Shown here: positions 15,401 through 22,769 of the stretch, piece by piece
How positions within the stretch are numbered: position 1 is the stretch's first letter
Layout: each line of letters opens with the position of its first letter
Origin: Zoogloea sp.
Lineage (GTDB): Bacteria; Pseudomonadota; Gammaproteobacteria; Burkholderiales; Rhodocyclaceae
Length of the DNA stretch: 61,663 nucleotides
Assembly (NCBI RefSeq): GCF_017302315.1
Contig: NZ_JAFLDT010000015.1
Span: 1-61,663 of the forward strand
Direction: 5' to 3'
Notes under the pieces: model-generated
The model's database searches: none
Seen by the model: only the letters and a program-made list of their open reading frames with translations
What the model was told of the DNA's origin: nothing
Translations under genes and position numbers: made by a program

Positions 15401-16051
15401 CGTACCACGGATCACCGGATGCTCCGGCGACAGGGCGCGGCCCCGGTGGGCCGCGACCAGTGTGTCGTCGATCATGGCGCGCACGGTGTCCGGCTCCACG
15501 GCGACGATCTTGGCGACTTCATGGGAGGTGCGGAAGCCGTCGAAAAAGTGGATCACCGGGACGCGCCCGGCCAGGGTGGCGGCCTGGGCGATCAGGGCCA
15601 TGTCCTGGGCTTCCTGCACCGAGTTGCTGGCCAGCAGCGCGCAGCCGGTGGCCCGGCAGGCCATCACGTCGGAGTGGTCGCCGAAGATGGACAGGGCATG
15701 GGTGGCCAGGGCGCGGGCCGCCACGTGCAGCACGAAGGGCGTCAGCTCGCCGGCCATCTTGTAGAGGTTGGGAACGAACAGCAGCAGGCCCTGGCTGGCC
15801 GTGAAGCTGGTGCCCAGTGCGCCGGAGGTGAGCGCCCCGTGGAGCGCACCGGCGGCACCGCCCTCCGACTGCATTTCAATGATCCGCGGTACGACGCCCC
15901 ACAGGTTGGGCTTGCCCTGGGCTGCCCATTCGTCGGCCCATTCGCCCATGTTGGACGAGGGCGTGATCGGGTAGATGGCGATCACCTCGCTGCCGAGGTA
16001 GGCCATGCGTGCGGCGGCTTCATTGCCGTCGAGGTTGAGGTAGGTACTCAT
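12482..16051 (-). CDS. nifJ: Pyruvate:ferredoxin (flavodoxin) oxidoreductase NifJ
   Basis: This enzyme converts pyruvate and CoA to acetyl-CoA and CO2 and reduces ferredoxin or flavodoxin. In nitrogen fixers it supplies low-potential electrons to nitrogenase. The 1189-residue, single-chain form has the pyrimidine-binding domain at the N-terminus (IAIYPITPSS, EGGAAGALHG). Two [4Fe-4S] motifs lie near residues 695 (CTQCGKC) and 752 (CTGCGDC). A further cluster and the thiamine pyrophosphate domain follow (CAGCGETP near 825, GDGWAYDIGYGG near 977, YSNTGGQTSKATP). All expected parts are visible. RBS AGGGAG precedes the ATG. No NifA site was recognised upstream. Confidence 0.96.
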   Translation of the reverse strand: MSTYLNLDGNEAAARMAYLGSEVIAIYPITPSSNMGEWADEWAAQGKPNLWGVVPRIIEMQSEGGAAGALHGALTSGALGTSFTASQGLLLFVPNLYKMAGELTPFVLHVAARALATHALSIFGDHSDVMACRATGCALLASNSVQEAQDMALIAQAATLAGRVPVIHFFDGFRTSHEVAKIVAVEPDTVRAMIDDTLVAAHRGRALSPEHPVIRGTAQNPDVFFQSRERINPCYDAFPAIVQGAMDRFAALTGRHYRLFDYVGAADAERLIVVMGSAAETVEETVAHLTARGEKVGLLKLRLFRPLAVDALLAAIPASVTRVAVLDRCKEPGASGEPLYKDVMTAFAEAAADGCRPMPRIIGGRYGLASKEFTPGMVRAVFDELQSAQPRRQFTVGIVDDVTHLSLDWDADFRTDASQRLQHAVFWGLGADGTVSANKNSIKIVGEATALHAQGYFVYDSKKSGAVTVSHLRFGPDPIRAAYLVEEGMAGFVACHQTVFVERYDLLAHAAPGGVFLLNTPVAKDAVWASLPAAMRAGILSRGLRLWVIDAYAVAQQAGMGRRINTIMQTCFFAISGILPRDEALAAIKKAVDKTYGKKSKRLADLNHKAIDLTLAGLHEVGFPGLLDLGDAAPDSAAAADLPAFVRDFTLPVYRGDGNRLPVSAMPLDGTFPSGTARYEKRNIALEIPVWEADLCTQCGKCVFVCPHSAIRARAFPLDAAADAPPTFKHVPARSKDFPVGTRISYQVAPEDCTGCGDCVEACPIHDKSNISRLAVNMAPLAPLRDAEKANFDFFLNLPEYDRSQLKHGTLPGAMLLDPLFEFSGACAGCGETPYIRLATQLFGDRMLVANATGCSSIYGANLPSTPYTVNGAGRGPAWSNSLFEDNAEFGLGMRLAADQLMLYAKMLVKEMASGIGGDLAEALITADQRPEAGIRAQRERVAGLRSRLAACDHPRAAELDSVAEWLIRRSVWIIGGDGWAYDIGYGGLDHVLALSHDVNILVLDTEVYSNTGGQTSKATPVGAVARFSAGGKATAKKDLARIASDYGHVYVATVAYGAKDVHTLKVFHEAEAYAGPSLIVAYSPCIAHGVDMLYNQRQQDMAVKSGHWPLFRHDPRLEAAGANPFKLDSAAPSQPMQAFMDSETRFAMLARSHPDVARQLAAEAQREADQRYRAYAELAARPAAPKPE

Positions 16052-16274
16052 TGCAGCTCCCTGCTGGAAGGTGAGGTGTCTCCCCCATCCACCGGCCCCG
16101 TCTGACGCGGGGCTGTGCAGTGCACCAACGGCGTCATCTTAGCGGGCCGGCCGCCAAGTCCCTTGACATGGCGCAAAGGCGACCTTCGTAAGTACCGCCC
16201 GCGTGTGCAGGAATGCGCTGCCGCCGTGGATCGGGCGTCTTCAGCCAGGTCGTACCGATGCGGCGACGCGGGAT

Positions 16275-17012
16275 TCAGCGCGCCACGCCCAGTGCCGCAT
16301 GGGCAGCCCCGCGGAAGTCGACGGGCTCCGCCTGCCCCTTGTTGCGGGCCTTGTCCCTGGCGATCGCATGGTTCATGTCCGCCGCAAGGAAGCTGACCGG
16401 GATACCCGCGGCACGCGCGGCAAGCATCTCGTCGCGGGCCACCTCGCCCCCGCCGATTCCGACGACACGGTGGCTGACGGCCACCAGCGCAGCCGAGGTG
16501 GGAGAGAGACGGCGACTCCCCGGCAGACGGCCGCCCCAGGTCGCATCCTTGATGAAGAAGACTTCGTCAACACAGGGGGACAAGGGCAGCTTTTCGTCCC
16601 GCGCCAGGGAGGAGACGATACCGATGGTCACAAAACCACGGGACCTGGCCAGGGCGTACACCGCGCCTATCCCGTCGGCAGTGGCACCGATGTTGATCAG
16701 GGTTCGGGCGGGAGAGTGGACGTCCAGCACCCGACCCGCCTCCGCCAGCATGGCATCCGGGTCCTCATAGCCGGCGGCCGAGTAGCCGACGAAGCTCAGG
16801 ATGCGCTTGCCCTGAACACGGGCGAAGGCGCGTATGTCAGCGATGCCCGCCTCCTGCAGGTGGGGGGCGACGCCACCGACGCAGGGCTCGGCAGCATGGG
16901 CCGGAGCCGCTGACTGGCCGAAGGCCGCCGCCAGGGCGAGGGCGAAATGCCAGGGTCGAACCCGGGCCGCAAGAGGGGCCATGACACGGGCAAAATGGCG
17001 TGAATTGTTCAT
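16275..17012 (-). CDS. Periplasmic protein of unknown function with Rossmann-like core
   Basis: Start chosen at the ATG at 17012 (MNNSRHFARVM), with GGAGACGGG just upstream; the frame is open to 17078. The 245-residue product has a signal peptide ending near AAPAHAAE. The mature part contains KRILSFVGYSAAGYEDPDAM, LINIGATADGIGAVYALARS and VVGIGGGEVARDEMLAARAAG. These look like a nucleotide-binding alpha/beta fold similar in rhythm to TIGR00725/lysine decarboxylase-like proteins, which are normally cytoplasmic. Two Cys (EPCVGG, SPCVDE) may form a disulfide. I cannot name a function. It is separated from nifJ by a 223-base gap in which I see nothing. Confidence 0.65.
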   Translation of the reverse strand: MNNSRHFARVMAPLAARVRPWHFALALAAAFGQSAAPAHAAEPCVGGVAPHLQEAGIADIRAFARVQGKRILSFVGYSAAGYEDPDAMLAEAGRVLDVHSPARTLINIGATADGIGAVYALARSRGFVTIGIVSSLARDEKLPLSPCVDEVFFIKDATWGGRLPGSRRLSPTSAALVAVSHRVVGIGGGEVARDEMLAARAAGIPVSFLAADMNHAIARDKARNKGQAEPVDFRGAAHAALGVAR

Positions 17013-17170
17013 CCCGTCTCCAGAAGATGCGTGGCGCAGTGCCGGGGCGATGGTCGCCGCAACGCGTCCCGCTGGCAAGCACGGCCGCCGCCGCCCGGGA
17101 AGGCATTGACCCGCGCCGGAGACAGACCTAGGCTCGGGCTCAGGCAGTCTCGCCCACCCCGGTGCCGATC

Positions 17171-17677
17171 ATGTCCGCCCCTTCCCCCAAGACCCTGCTC
17201 ATCGTTTACCACTCCACCACGGGTGCCACGCGCCAGATGGCCGAAGCGGTGGCCCGCGGGGCCACCGACGAAGGCGGCGTGCACGTGCGCCTTCTGAAGG
17301 CGACGGACGCCGGCCCCGAGGATGTGCTGGGCGCCGATGCCTATGTATTTGCCACACCCGAGAACCTGGCCGCCATCGCCGGCCTGATGAAGGACTTCTT
17401 CGACCGCTGTTACTATCCGGTACTGGACCGCATCAACGGCCGACCCTACGCAACGCTGGTCTGCGCCGGCAGCGACGGCAGCAACGCCGCCCGACAGATC
17501 GCGCGCATCGCCACGGGCTGGCGGCTTCGGGATGTCGCCCCGCCCCTGATCGTGTGCACCCGTGCCCAGACACCTGAAGCCATCCTCGCCCCGAAACTGA
17601 TCCCCCCGGCCGATCTGCTGCAGGGAGAGGAACTTGGCGCCGCCCTGGCGGCCGGGGTGGCCATGGGCGCCTTTTGA
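17171..17677 (+). CDS. Flavodoxin-like NAD(P)H-dependent oxidoreductase family protein
   Basis: The 168-residue product starts MSAPSPKTLLIVYHSTTGATRQMAEAV; the phosphate-binding loop HSTTGATR is the FMN-binding site of flavodoxin-like folds. GADAYVFATPENLAAI and GLMKDFFDRCYYP, the region that cradles the isoalloxazine ring, follow, then YATLVCAGSDGSNAARQI. It is not a classical NifF flavodoxin, so I do not assign it to nitrogenase electron transfer even though nifJ is 1.1 kb away. The GTG at 17162 is an alternative start. Divergent from the periplasmic protein gene. Confidence 0.85.
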   Translation: MSAPSPKTLLIVYHSTTGATRQMAEAVARGATDEGGVHVRLLKATDAGPEDVLGADAYVFATPENLAAIAGLMKDFFDRCYYPVLDRINGRPYATLVCAGSDGSNAARQIARIATGWRLRDVAPPLIVCTRAQTPEAILAPKLIPPADLLQGEELGAALAAGVAMGAF

Positions 17678-17812
17678 ACCTTGAAACCCGGGCTGACAGG
17701 GCGACGCAGCCGCTGGCACAGCCAAGCCGGGTTACACGCTTGAATCCCGCGAGAACCGACCGGATCGATAGGCGTCGAACAGGCGGATGCCCCTACTCTG
17801 ACATTTCCCTAT

Positions 17813-19516
17813 ATGCCCCATGACGTCTCCCTGATCGCCCTCATTGCCGCCGGCTTCGGCCTCGCCATGGTGCTGGGCCTGATTGCTTCGCGCCTCCGCA
17901 TTCCGCCACTGGTGGGCTACCTGCTTGCCGGCGTCGCCATTGGCCCGGGCACACCCGGCTTCGTCGGTGACCTGGCGCTCGCTGGCCAGCTGGCTGAAAT
18001 CGGCGTGATGCTGCTGATGTTCGGCGTAGGTCTGCACTTTTCACTGAACGATCTGCTGGCCGTCCGGAAGATCGCCGTACCGGGCGCCGTCGTGCAGATT
18101 GCCGCGGCAACCGCCATGGGGGCCGGAACAGCCCTCTGGTGGGGCTGGCCCATGGGGGAGGCCGTGCTCTTTGGTCTGGCCCTGTCGGTCGCCAGTACGG
18201 TCGTGCTGCTGCGCGCCCTGGAAGCCAAGGGTCTGCTCGACTCGACCAACGGACGCATCGCCGTCGGGTGGCTGGTGGTGGAAGACCTGGCAATGGTGCT
18301 GGTGCTGGTGCTGCTGCCCGCCCTCGCGCCCCTCCTCGGTGGCAGCGATGCGCCGCCCTCCGGTGGAGACTTCAAGGCCCTGGCGCTGACCATTGGCCTG
18401 ACCCTGGCCAAGGTCGCCGCCTTCATCACCCTGATGCTGGTGGTGGGCGGGCGGGCCTTCCCGCGCGTGCTCTGGCTGGTGGCCCGTACCGGCTCGCGCG
18501 AGCTGTTCACCCTGTGCGTGATCACCGCCGCAGTGGGGGTGGCCTATGCGTCGGCCGTCCTGTTTGATGTTTCCTTCGCCCTGGGGGCGTTCTTTGCCGG
18601 AATGATGATGCGGGAATCCGAGTTCAGCCATCGCGCGGCCGAGGACTCGCTCCCCCTGCGAGATGCCTTTTCGGTGCTGTTCTTCGTCTCGGTCGGCATG
18701 CTGTTCGACCCCCGGGTGCTCCTCGACGAGCCCCTGAAGGTGCTGGCGGTCGTGGTCATCATCCTGGTCGGCAAAACGGTGGCCGCCGTGGGCCTGGTCC
18801 TGGCCTTCCGCTACCCCCTCAACACGGCCCTCACCGTGGGGGCCAGTCTGGCGCAGATCGGCGAGTTCTCCTTCATCCTGGCGGGGCTGGGCCTGAGCCT
18901 GGGGCTGCTGAGCATCGAGGGGCAGAATCTGATCCTCGCCGGGGCACTGATCTCCATCGCCCTCAATTCGTTGCTTTTTGCGGCCATCGGCCCAGCCCAG
19001 ACCTGGGCCCGCGCCCGCTCGGCCTGGGCGCGCAAGCTTGATCTGCGGGATGACCCCCTCGCTGCGCTGCCCATGTCCACCGATCGCAAGCTGCTCTCGG
19101 ATCAGGTTGTCCTGGTGGGCCATGGGCGGGTCGGAAAGCACATTGCCGACACCCTCGACCGCTCACGCATCCACTATGTCGTGGCCGACAGCAACAGGGA
19201 AGTGGTGGAAGCCCTGCGCAAACGTGGCAAAGCCGCGGTAACGGGCGATGCCTCGGATCCGATCGTGCTGGTGCAGGCTCATATCACCAAGGCCGCCATG
19301 CTGGTGGTGACCATCCCCGACCCCGTGGCAAGCCGCAAGATGGTGGACATTGCGCGCAAGCTCAATCCGGGGATCGAGGCCGTTCTGCGCTCGGAAACGG
19401 AGGATGGTGCCGCCCTGCTGCGCAAGGAGAAGATCGGCGCCGTCTTCGTCGCCGAACAGGAACTGGCCGCCAGCATGGCCCGCCATGTGGCAGGGCGACT
19501 GGTTGGGTGTCAGTAA
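17813..19516 (+). CDS. ybaL: YbaL-type cation:proton antiporter (CPA2 family) with TrkA-N domain
   Basis: This 567-residue integral inner-membrane protein has about 12 hydrophobic helices in the first 380 residues: PPLVGYLLAGVAIGPGTPGF, FGVGLHFSLNDL and the unwound-helix segment IAVGWLVVEDLAMV. A cytoplasmic Rossmann (TrkA-N) domain follows, with VVLVGHGRVGKHIADTLD for NAD(H) binding. The length and order match E. coli YbaL, a Kef-like antiporter for potassium or other cations. The physiological ion is not shown. It stands alone with 135 bases upstream. Confidence 0.88.
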   Translation: MPHDVSLIALIAAGFGLAMVLGLIASRLRIPPLVGYLLAGVAIGPGTPGFVGDLALAGQLAEIGVMLLMFGVGLHFSLNDLLAVRKIAVPGAVVQIAAATAMGAGTALWWGWPMGEAVLFGLALSVASTVVLLRALEAKGLLDSTNGRIAVGWLVVEDLAMVLVLVLLPALAPLLGGSDAPPSGGDFKALALTIGLTLAKVAAFITLMLVVGGRAFPRVLWLVARTGSRELFTLCVITAAVGVAYASAVLFDVSFALGAFFAGMMMRESEFSHRAAEDSLPLRDAFSVLFFVSVGMLFDPRVLLDEPLKVLAVVVIILVGKTVAAVGLVLAFRYPLNTALTVGASLAQIGEFSFILAGLGLSLGLLSIEGQNLILAGALISIALNSLLFAAIGPAQTWARARSAWARKLDLRDDPLAALPMSTDRKLLSDQVVLVGHGRVGKHIADTLDRSRIHYVVADSNREVVEALRKRGKAAVTGDASDPIVLVQAHITKAAMLVVTIPDPVASRKMVDIARKLNPGIEAVLRSETEDGAALLRKEKIGAVFVAEQELAASMARHVAGRLVGCQ

Positions 19517-19520
19517 GTCC

Positions 19521-19621
19521 GCCGCGCGGCCCGATTTCGCCTTCGCGATGCTCGCCCTACCCTTGGACGGTTGCGCTTCCCGGCGCGAACCCGAACCGCG
19601 GGCTACGATTTCTTCACACCT
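19521..19621 (-). repeat. Dispersed repeat family B, copy 1
   Basis: On the minus strand this reads GGTGTGAAGAAATCGTAGCC, GGTTCGCGCCGGGAAGCGCA, GGGCGAGCATCGCGAAGGCG and AAATCGGGCCGCGC. The same words in the same order occur at 31783-31894 and 37437-37545. It lies in the 257-base gap between the 3' ends of ybaL and the regulator gene; nothing else is recognisable there. Confidence 0.75.
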
Positions 19622-19773
19622 TTTGATGCAACAGCCGGCAGGCTGACGACGCGGCCGGAAGTCGTCATGGAAGACGGGACCGGTCTTTGCCATCCCGGCC
19701 AGGCATCAGCCATGCCGCCGGTTGGAACGGGAAGGACGCCTGCTTCCGCCTGGCGCGTGATCATCCCCGCCCC

Positions 19774-21444
19774 CTAGCCCTCCACGCCCTGCTTCAAGCG
19801 ATACGCCAGCTGCCGTCGGGTGATGCCCAGCAGCTTGGCGGCGTGGGTGAGGTTGCCGCCGGCACGCTGCACGGCGAGTTCCAGCAGCCTTGCCTCGTGC
19901 TGCTCCAGGTCGAAACCGTCCTGGAGGATGGCTTCATAGAGCTGCTGGCGGGTGGCGTCGCCGGCATTGCCGACCTGGCCGGCCCGGTCCACTTCGGCGC
20001 CCGGGGCCTGTGCCGGGGCGCCGCCGGCAAAGAGGTGGTCGATTTCGATGAGGCCGCCATTGGGGGCCAGCAGCACGCCGCGTTCGACGAGGTTTTGCAG
20101 CTCGCGCACGTTGCCGGGCCAGGGGTAGGCCATCAGGGCCTGCATGGCCCGGTCGCTGATGCCCTGGAGCTTCTTGTGGTAGGAGGCCTCGTATTTCTCC
20201 ACCAGGGACGCGGCCAGCAAGGGAATATCGCTGCGCCGTTCGCGCAGGGGCGGGATCACCACCGGATAGGTGGCGAGGCGGTAATACAGGTCGGCACGAA
20301 AGCGGCCGGCCGCGATGGCCTGCTGCAGATCGACGTTGGTGGCGGCCACCAGGCGCACGTCGATCTTGCGGGTCTGGTCGTCGCCCAGGCGCTCCACCTC
20401 ACCGGTCTGCAGCACCCGCAGCAGCTTGACCTGGGCGGCCGGTGACAGGTCGCCCACTTCGTCCAGGAACAGGGTGCCGCCGTGGGCGCGCTCGAAGCGC
20501 CCCGCGCGGGAAGCCTGGGCGCCGGTGTAGGCGCCTTTCTGCACGCCAAAGAGTTCGGATTCGATCAGGTCGTGGGGAATGGCCGCACAGTTGACCGCCA
20601 CAAAGGGCTGCTCGGCCCGGTTGCCGTGGTCGTGGAGCCAGCGGGCAAACATCTCCTTGCCAACGCCGGTTTCACCGAGCAGGAGCACGGTGATGGGGCT
20701 GGCAGCGGCCTTGCTGACCAGATCGAAGGCGCCGCGAAAACCACTGGAGGCACCGATCAGGTTTCCCGCCGTGCGCCCCGAACAGAGGGTCTTGCGCAGG
20801 CGCGAGATCTCTTCGCGCATCTCGTCCAGCTGGCCCTGCAGATCTTCGGGCTTGAAGTAGTCCAGATAGGGGTCGTGGCCCCAGGCCTCCAGGGGCTTGC
20901 CGACGATATGGCAGAGGGCATCGCCGCAGGCCACGCAGGCCGTTTCCTTGAAGATCACCGGGCGGTTGAAGAACTGGGTGACATAACCGGAGGCGTAGCC
21001 GACGATGGTCCAGCAGGCCGGGTCGTCGCCGATGCCGAAGAGCTGCAGGTGGGAATCGGCCTCCCAGGAGTTGCGCCAGTCCACCTCGCCGGCAAAGCTG
21101 CCCCGCTCCCAGTCCAGGTCGGCCTGGACGATGGTGGCCTTGACGAGGCCTTCGAAGGCGTGGAGTTCGGGGCCGATACGGAAGACATCGTAGGGGTCGC
21201 CGGCGCCGAGCAGTTTCTTGGCCAGCTCGGCATCCTGCTGACCCGAGGCAAACCCCATGCGGATGAGCAGGCCCTTGGCCCGCTCGGCGCCGAGGGAGTC
21301 GAACAGTTCGCGGCGCAGGGCGCCCATGGACCGGGCATGGAGCAGCAGCATGCGGTTCTCGTCCAGCCAGATCTGGCCCTCGTCCACGTTGAAGCGCAGG
21401 CGTGAGCGCAGGTTGAACTGTTCAATGAGCTTCTGCTCGGCCAT
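19774..21444 (-). CDS. Sigma-54-dependent transcriptional activator with V4R aromatic-sensor domain
   Basis: The 556-residue protein has the XylR/DmpR/PoxR layout. An N-terminal XylR_N domain ([21 protein letters not shown]) is followed by a V4R domain with its Cys signature ([18 protein letters not shown]). A short linker leads to an AAA+ domain with Walker A GETGVGKE near residue 255, GAYTGA for sigma-54 contact and Walker [13 protein letters not shown] Fis-type helix-turn-helix ([20 protein letters not shown]) ends the protein. Relatives sense phenolic or aromatic compounds directly. The start is the ATG at 21444; the frame open to 21546 is non-coding. No catabolic target operon is beside it, so its regulon is unknown. 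Confidence 0.93.
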   Translation of the reverse strand: MAEQKLIEQFNLRSRLRFNVDEGQIWLDENRMLLLHARSMGALRRELFDSLGAERAKGLLIRMGFASGQQDAELAKKLLGAGDPYDVFRIGPELHAFEGLVKATIVQADLDWERGSFAGEVDWRNSWEADSHLQLFGIGDDPACWTIVGYASGYVTQFFNRPVIFKETACVACGDALCHIVGKPLEAWGHDPYLDYFKPEDLQGQLDEMREEISRLRKTLCSGRTAGNLIGASSGFRGAFDLVSKAAASPITVLLLGETGVGKEMFARWLHDHGNRAEQPFVAVNCAAIPHDLIESELFGVQKGAYTGAQASRAGRFERAHGGTLFLDEVGDLSPAAQVKLLRVLQTGEVERLGDDQTRKIDVRLVAATNVDLQQAIAAGRFRADLYYRLATYPVVIPPLRERRSDIPLLAASLVEKYEASYHKKLQGISDRAMQALMAYPWPGNVRELQNLVERGVLLAPNGGLIEIDHLFAGGAPAQAPGAEVDRAGQVGNAGDATRQQLYEAILQDGFDLEQHEARLLELAVQRAGGNLTHAAKLLGITRRQLAYRLKQGVEG

Positions 21445-21553
21445 CGTGTCCCCGTTGTCCTTATGTGACCCGCGGCCTCTGCGGGCCGGGGTGGACGCAT
21501 ACTTTAACCCTGCACGGCCAGCTTGGGGTGCGGGGTCGCGGGGCACGGGTAGG

Positions 21554-21569
21554 GGCGGCTTCAGCCGCC
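21554..21569. repeat. REP-like palindrome, single
   Basis: GGCGGCTTCAGCCGCC. It is the same palindrome as in the family A pairs, but with A-to-G and T-to-C changes at the paired positions 5 and 12, so the stem is kept. It lies between the activator and Usp-hemerythrin genes. Confidence 0.85.
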
Positions 21570-21634
21570 CACGGAGCTTGGCCCACGACGAAATCCTCGA
21601 TCCGCGTCCGCGGTCGGCTGCGCTCGCGCCGCAG

Positions 21635-22651
21635 CTAGGCGGATGCGCGGTTCATCAGCCTCACGAACATGCGCTTGAAGGCTTCGTCCTGCTCGCTGCC
21701 CACGCACACACCGGCATTTTGCTGAAATGCGCTGGCGATGCCCTGCCAGTCGGTATCGTCCAGTTGCTGGCGGGCGGCAGGCAGGATGAGCTTCTCTTCG
21801 GCGCTGAGGTGCTGCCACTGGGCCTCGGCAAAGCGGTCGATGGCGTCGGCCAGGTCGCCGCGCAGGGTGGGGTCGCCGCGGGTGGCAGACAGGCAGGCCT
21901 CGATCGCTTGGATCTGCGCGCTGCCTTGCCGGTGCTCGGCCTCCAGCCGGGCGATCAGCTCGGCGCTCTCGGTGCTGCGGGCGGCCAGGCGGGCAAAGAG
22001 GAACTGTTCTTCCTTGGGGTGGTGAAGCACCTCGGGGAAGGTCTTCAGGTAGGCCACCAGCCCCGCCGGAAAGTCCAGATCCGGCAGAGGTGCCGTGCTG
22101 CGCAGTTCGGCTGCCACCTGGCGCAGGCCACGGATCACCGCGGCAATGGCCCGGTGCTCGTCCTTGATGATGCCAATGGCCGACTCGGCGGCCGAGCCGG
22201 TGGCGTTGCTCTCGACGCTGGCCACCAGTACCGGCAAGGTGCTGTGGGCCAGCACCTTGTGGGTCTGGGAGCCCAGCACCAGGGCCTTGAGACCCTTGCG
22301 CCCGTGGGAGGCCATGAAGATCAGGTCGCAGCCCTGCTCCGCCGCCACGTCGAGGATCAGCTCGTAGGGGCGCGGGCCGGTGCGGGCCACGGCCTCGCAG
22401 GGGATGCCGAAGGCACCGGCCGCAGCCACCGCCTTGGCCAGGATGGCGCTCGCGCTGCCGGCAGCCGCTTCGGCATAGTCCTGCGGTTCGAGGCTGCGCA
22501 ACAGGGCGCCATCGCCGCTGGCACCCAGGTCTTCCCGGGCAGTGAAGAAGGTGATGCGGGCCCCCAGGCTGCGGGCGAAGTCGACGGCCTGGGTGACCAG
22601 GCCGATGGACAGCGCCGAGCCGTCCAGGGGTACGAGCAGGTGCGAGTACAT
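21635..22651 (-). CDS. Universal stress protein - hemerythrin fusion
   Basis: The 338-residue protein has two parts. Residues 1-145 form a UspA domain: MYSHLLVPLDGSALS at the start, and an ATP-binding-type loop MASHGRKGLKALVLGSQTHKVL near the end. Residues from about 155 on form a hemerythrin-like (HHE) helical bundle with the diiron-ligand pattern in IIKDEHRAI, FPEVLHHPKEEQFLF, LEAEHRQG and QHLSAEEKLILP. Such domains bind O2, NO or sense iron or redox state. Combining them suggests a stress or oxygen sensor, useful in a nitrogen fixer. It is flanked by REP-like palindromes on both sides. Confidence 0.9.
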   Translation of the reverse strand: MYSHLLVPLDGSALSIGLVTQAVDFARSLGARITFFTAREDLGASGDGALLRSLEPQDYAEAAAGSASAILAKAVAAAGAFGIPCEAVARTGPRPYELILDVAAEQGCDLIFMASHGRKGLKALVLGSQTHKVLAHSTLPVLVASVESNATGSAAESAIGIIKDEHRAIAAVIRGLRQVAAELRSTAPLPDLDFPAGLVAYLKTFPEVLHHPKEEQFLFARLAARSTESAELIARLEAEHRQGSAQIQAIEACLSATRGDPTLRGDLADAIDRFAEAQWQHLSAEEKLILPAARQQLDDTDWQGIASAFQQNAGVCVGSEQDEAFKRMFVRLMNRASA

Positions 22652-22686
22652 GCGGCGAAGCTCCTCGGTGAATGGGATGGTGTAGG

Positions 22687-22760
22687 GGCGGCTTCAGCCG
22701 CCCGCGGACGCCGATCAACGGCATGCCCTGATTCAAGGTCCGTGGGCGGCTGAAGCCGCC
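22687..22760. repeat. REP-like palindrome pair (BIME-like)
   Basis: GGCGGCTTCAGCCGCC (22687-22702) and GGCGGCTGAAGCCGCC (22745-22760) flank a spacer with CGCGGACGCCGATCAACGG and CATGCC. The layout is the same as at 61516-61591 but with G/C in place of A/T at the paired stem positions. It lies between the MMPL gene and the Usp-hemerythrin gene. Confidence 0.85.
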
Positions 22761-22769
22761 CCTGCGTAA

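Noticed and set aside
14195-16105. Long open frame antisense to nifJ
   Set aside because: Same reason; nifJ has full domain support on the other strand.
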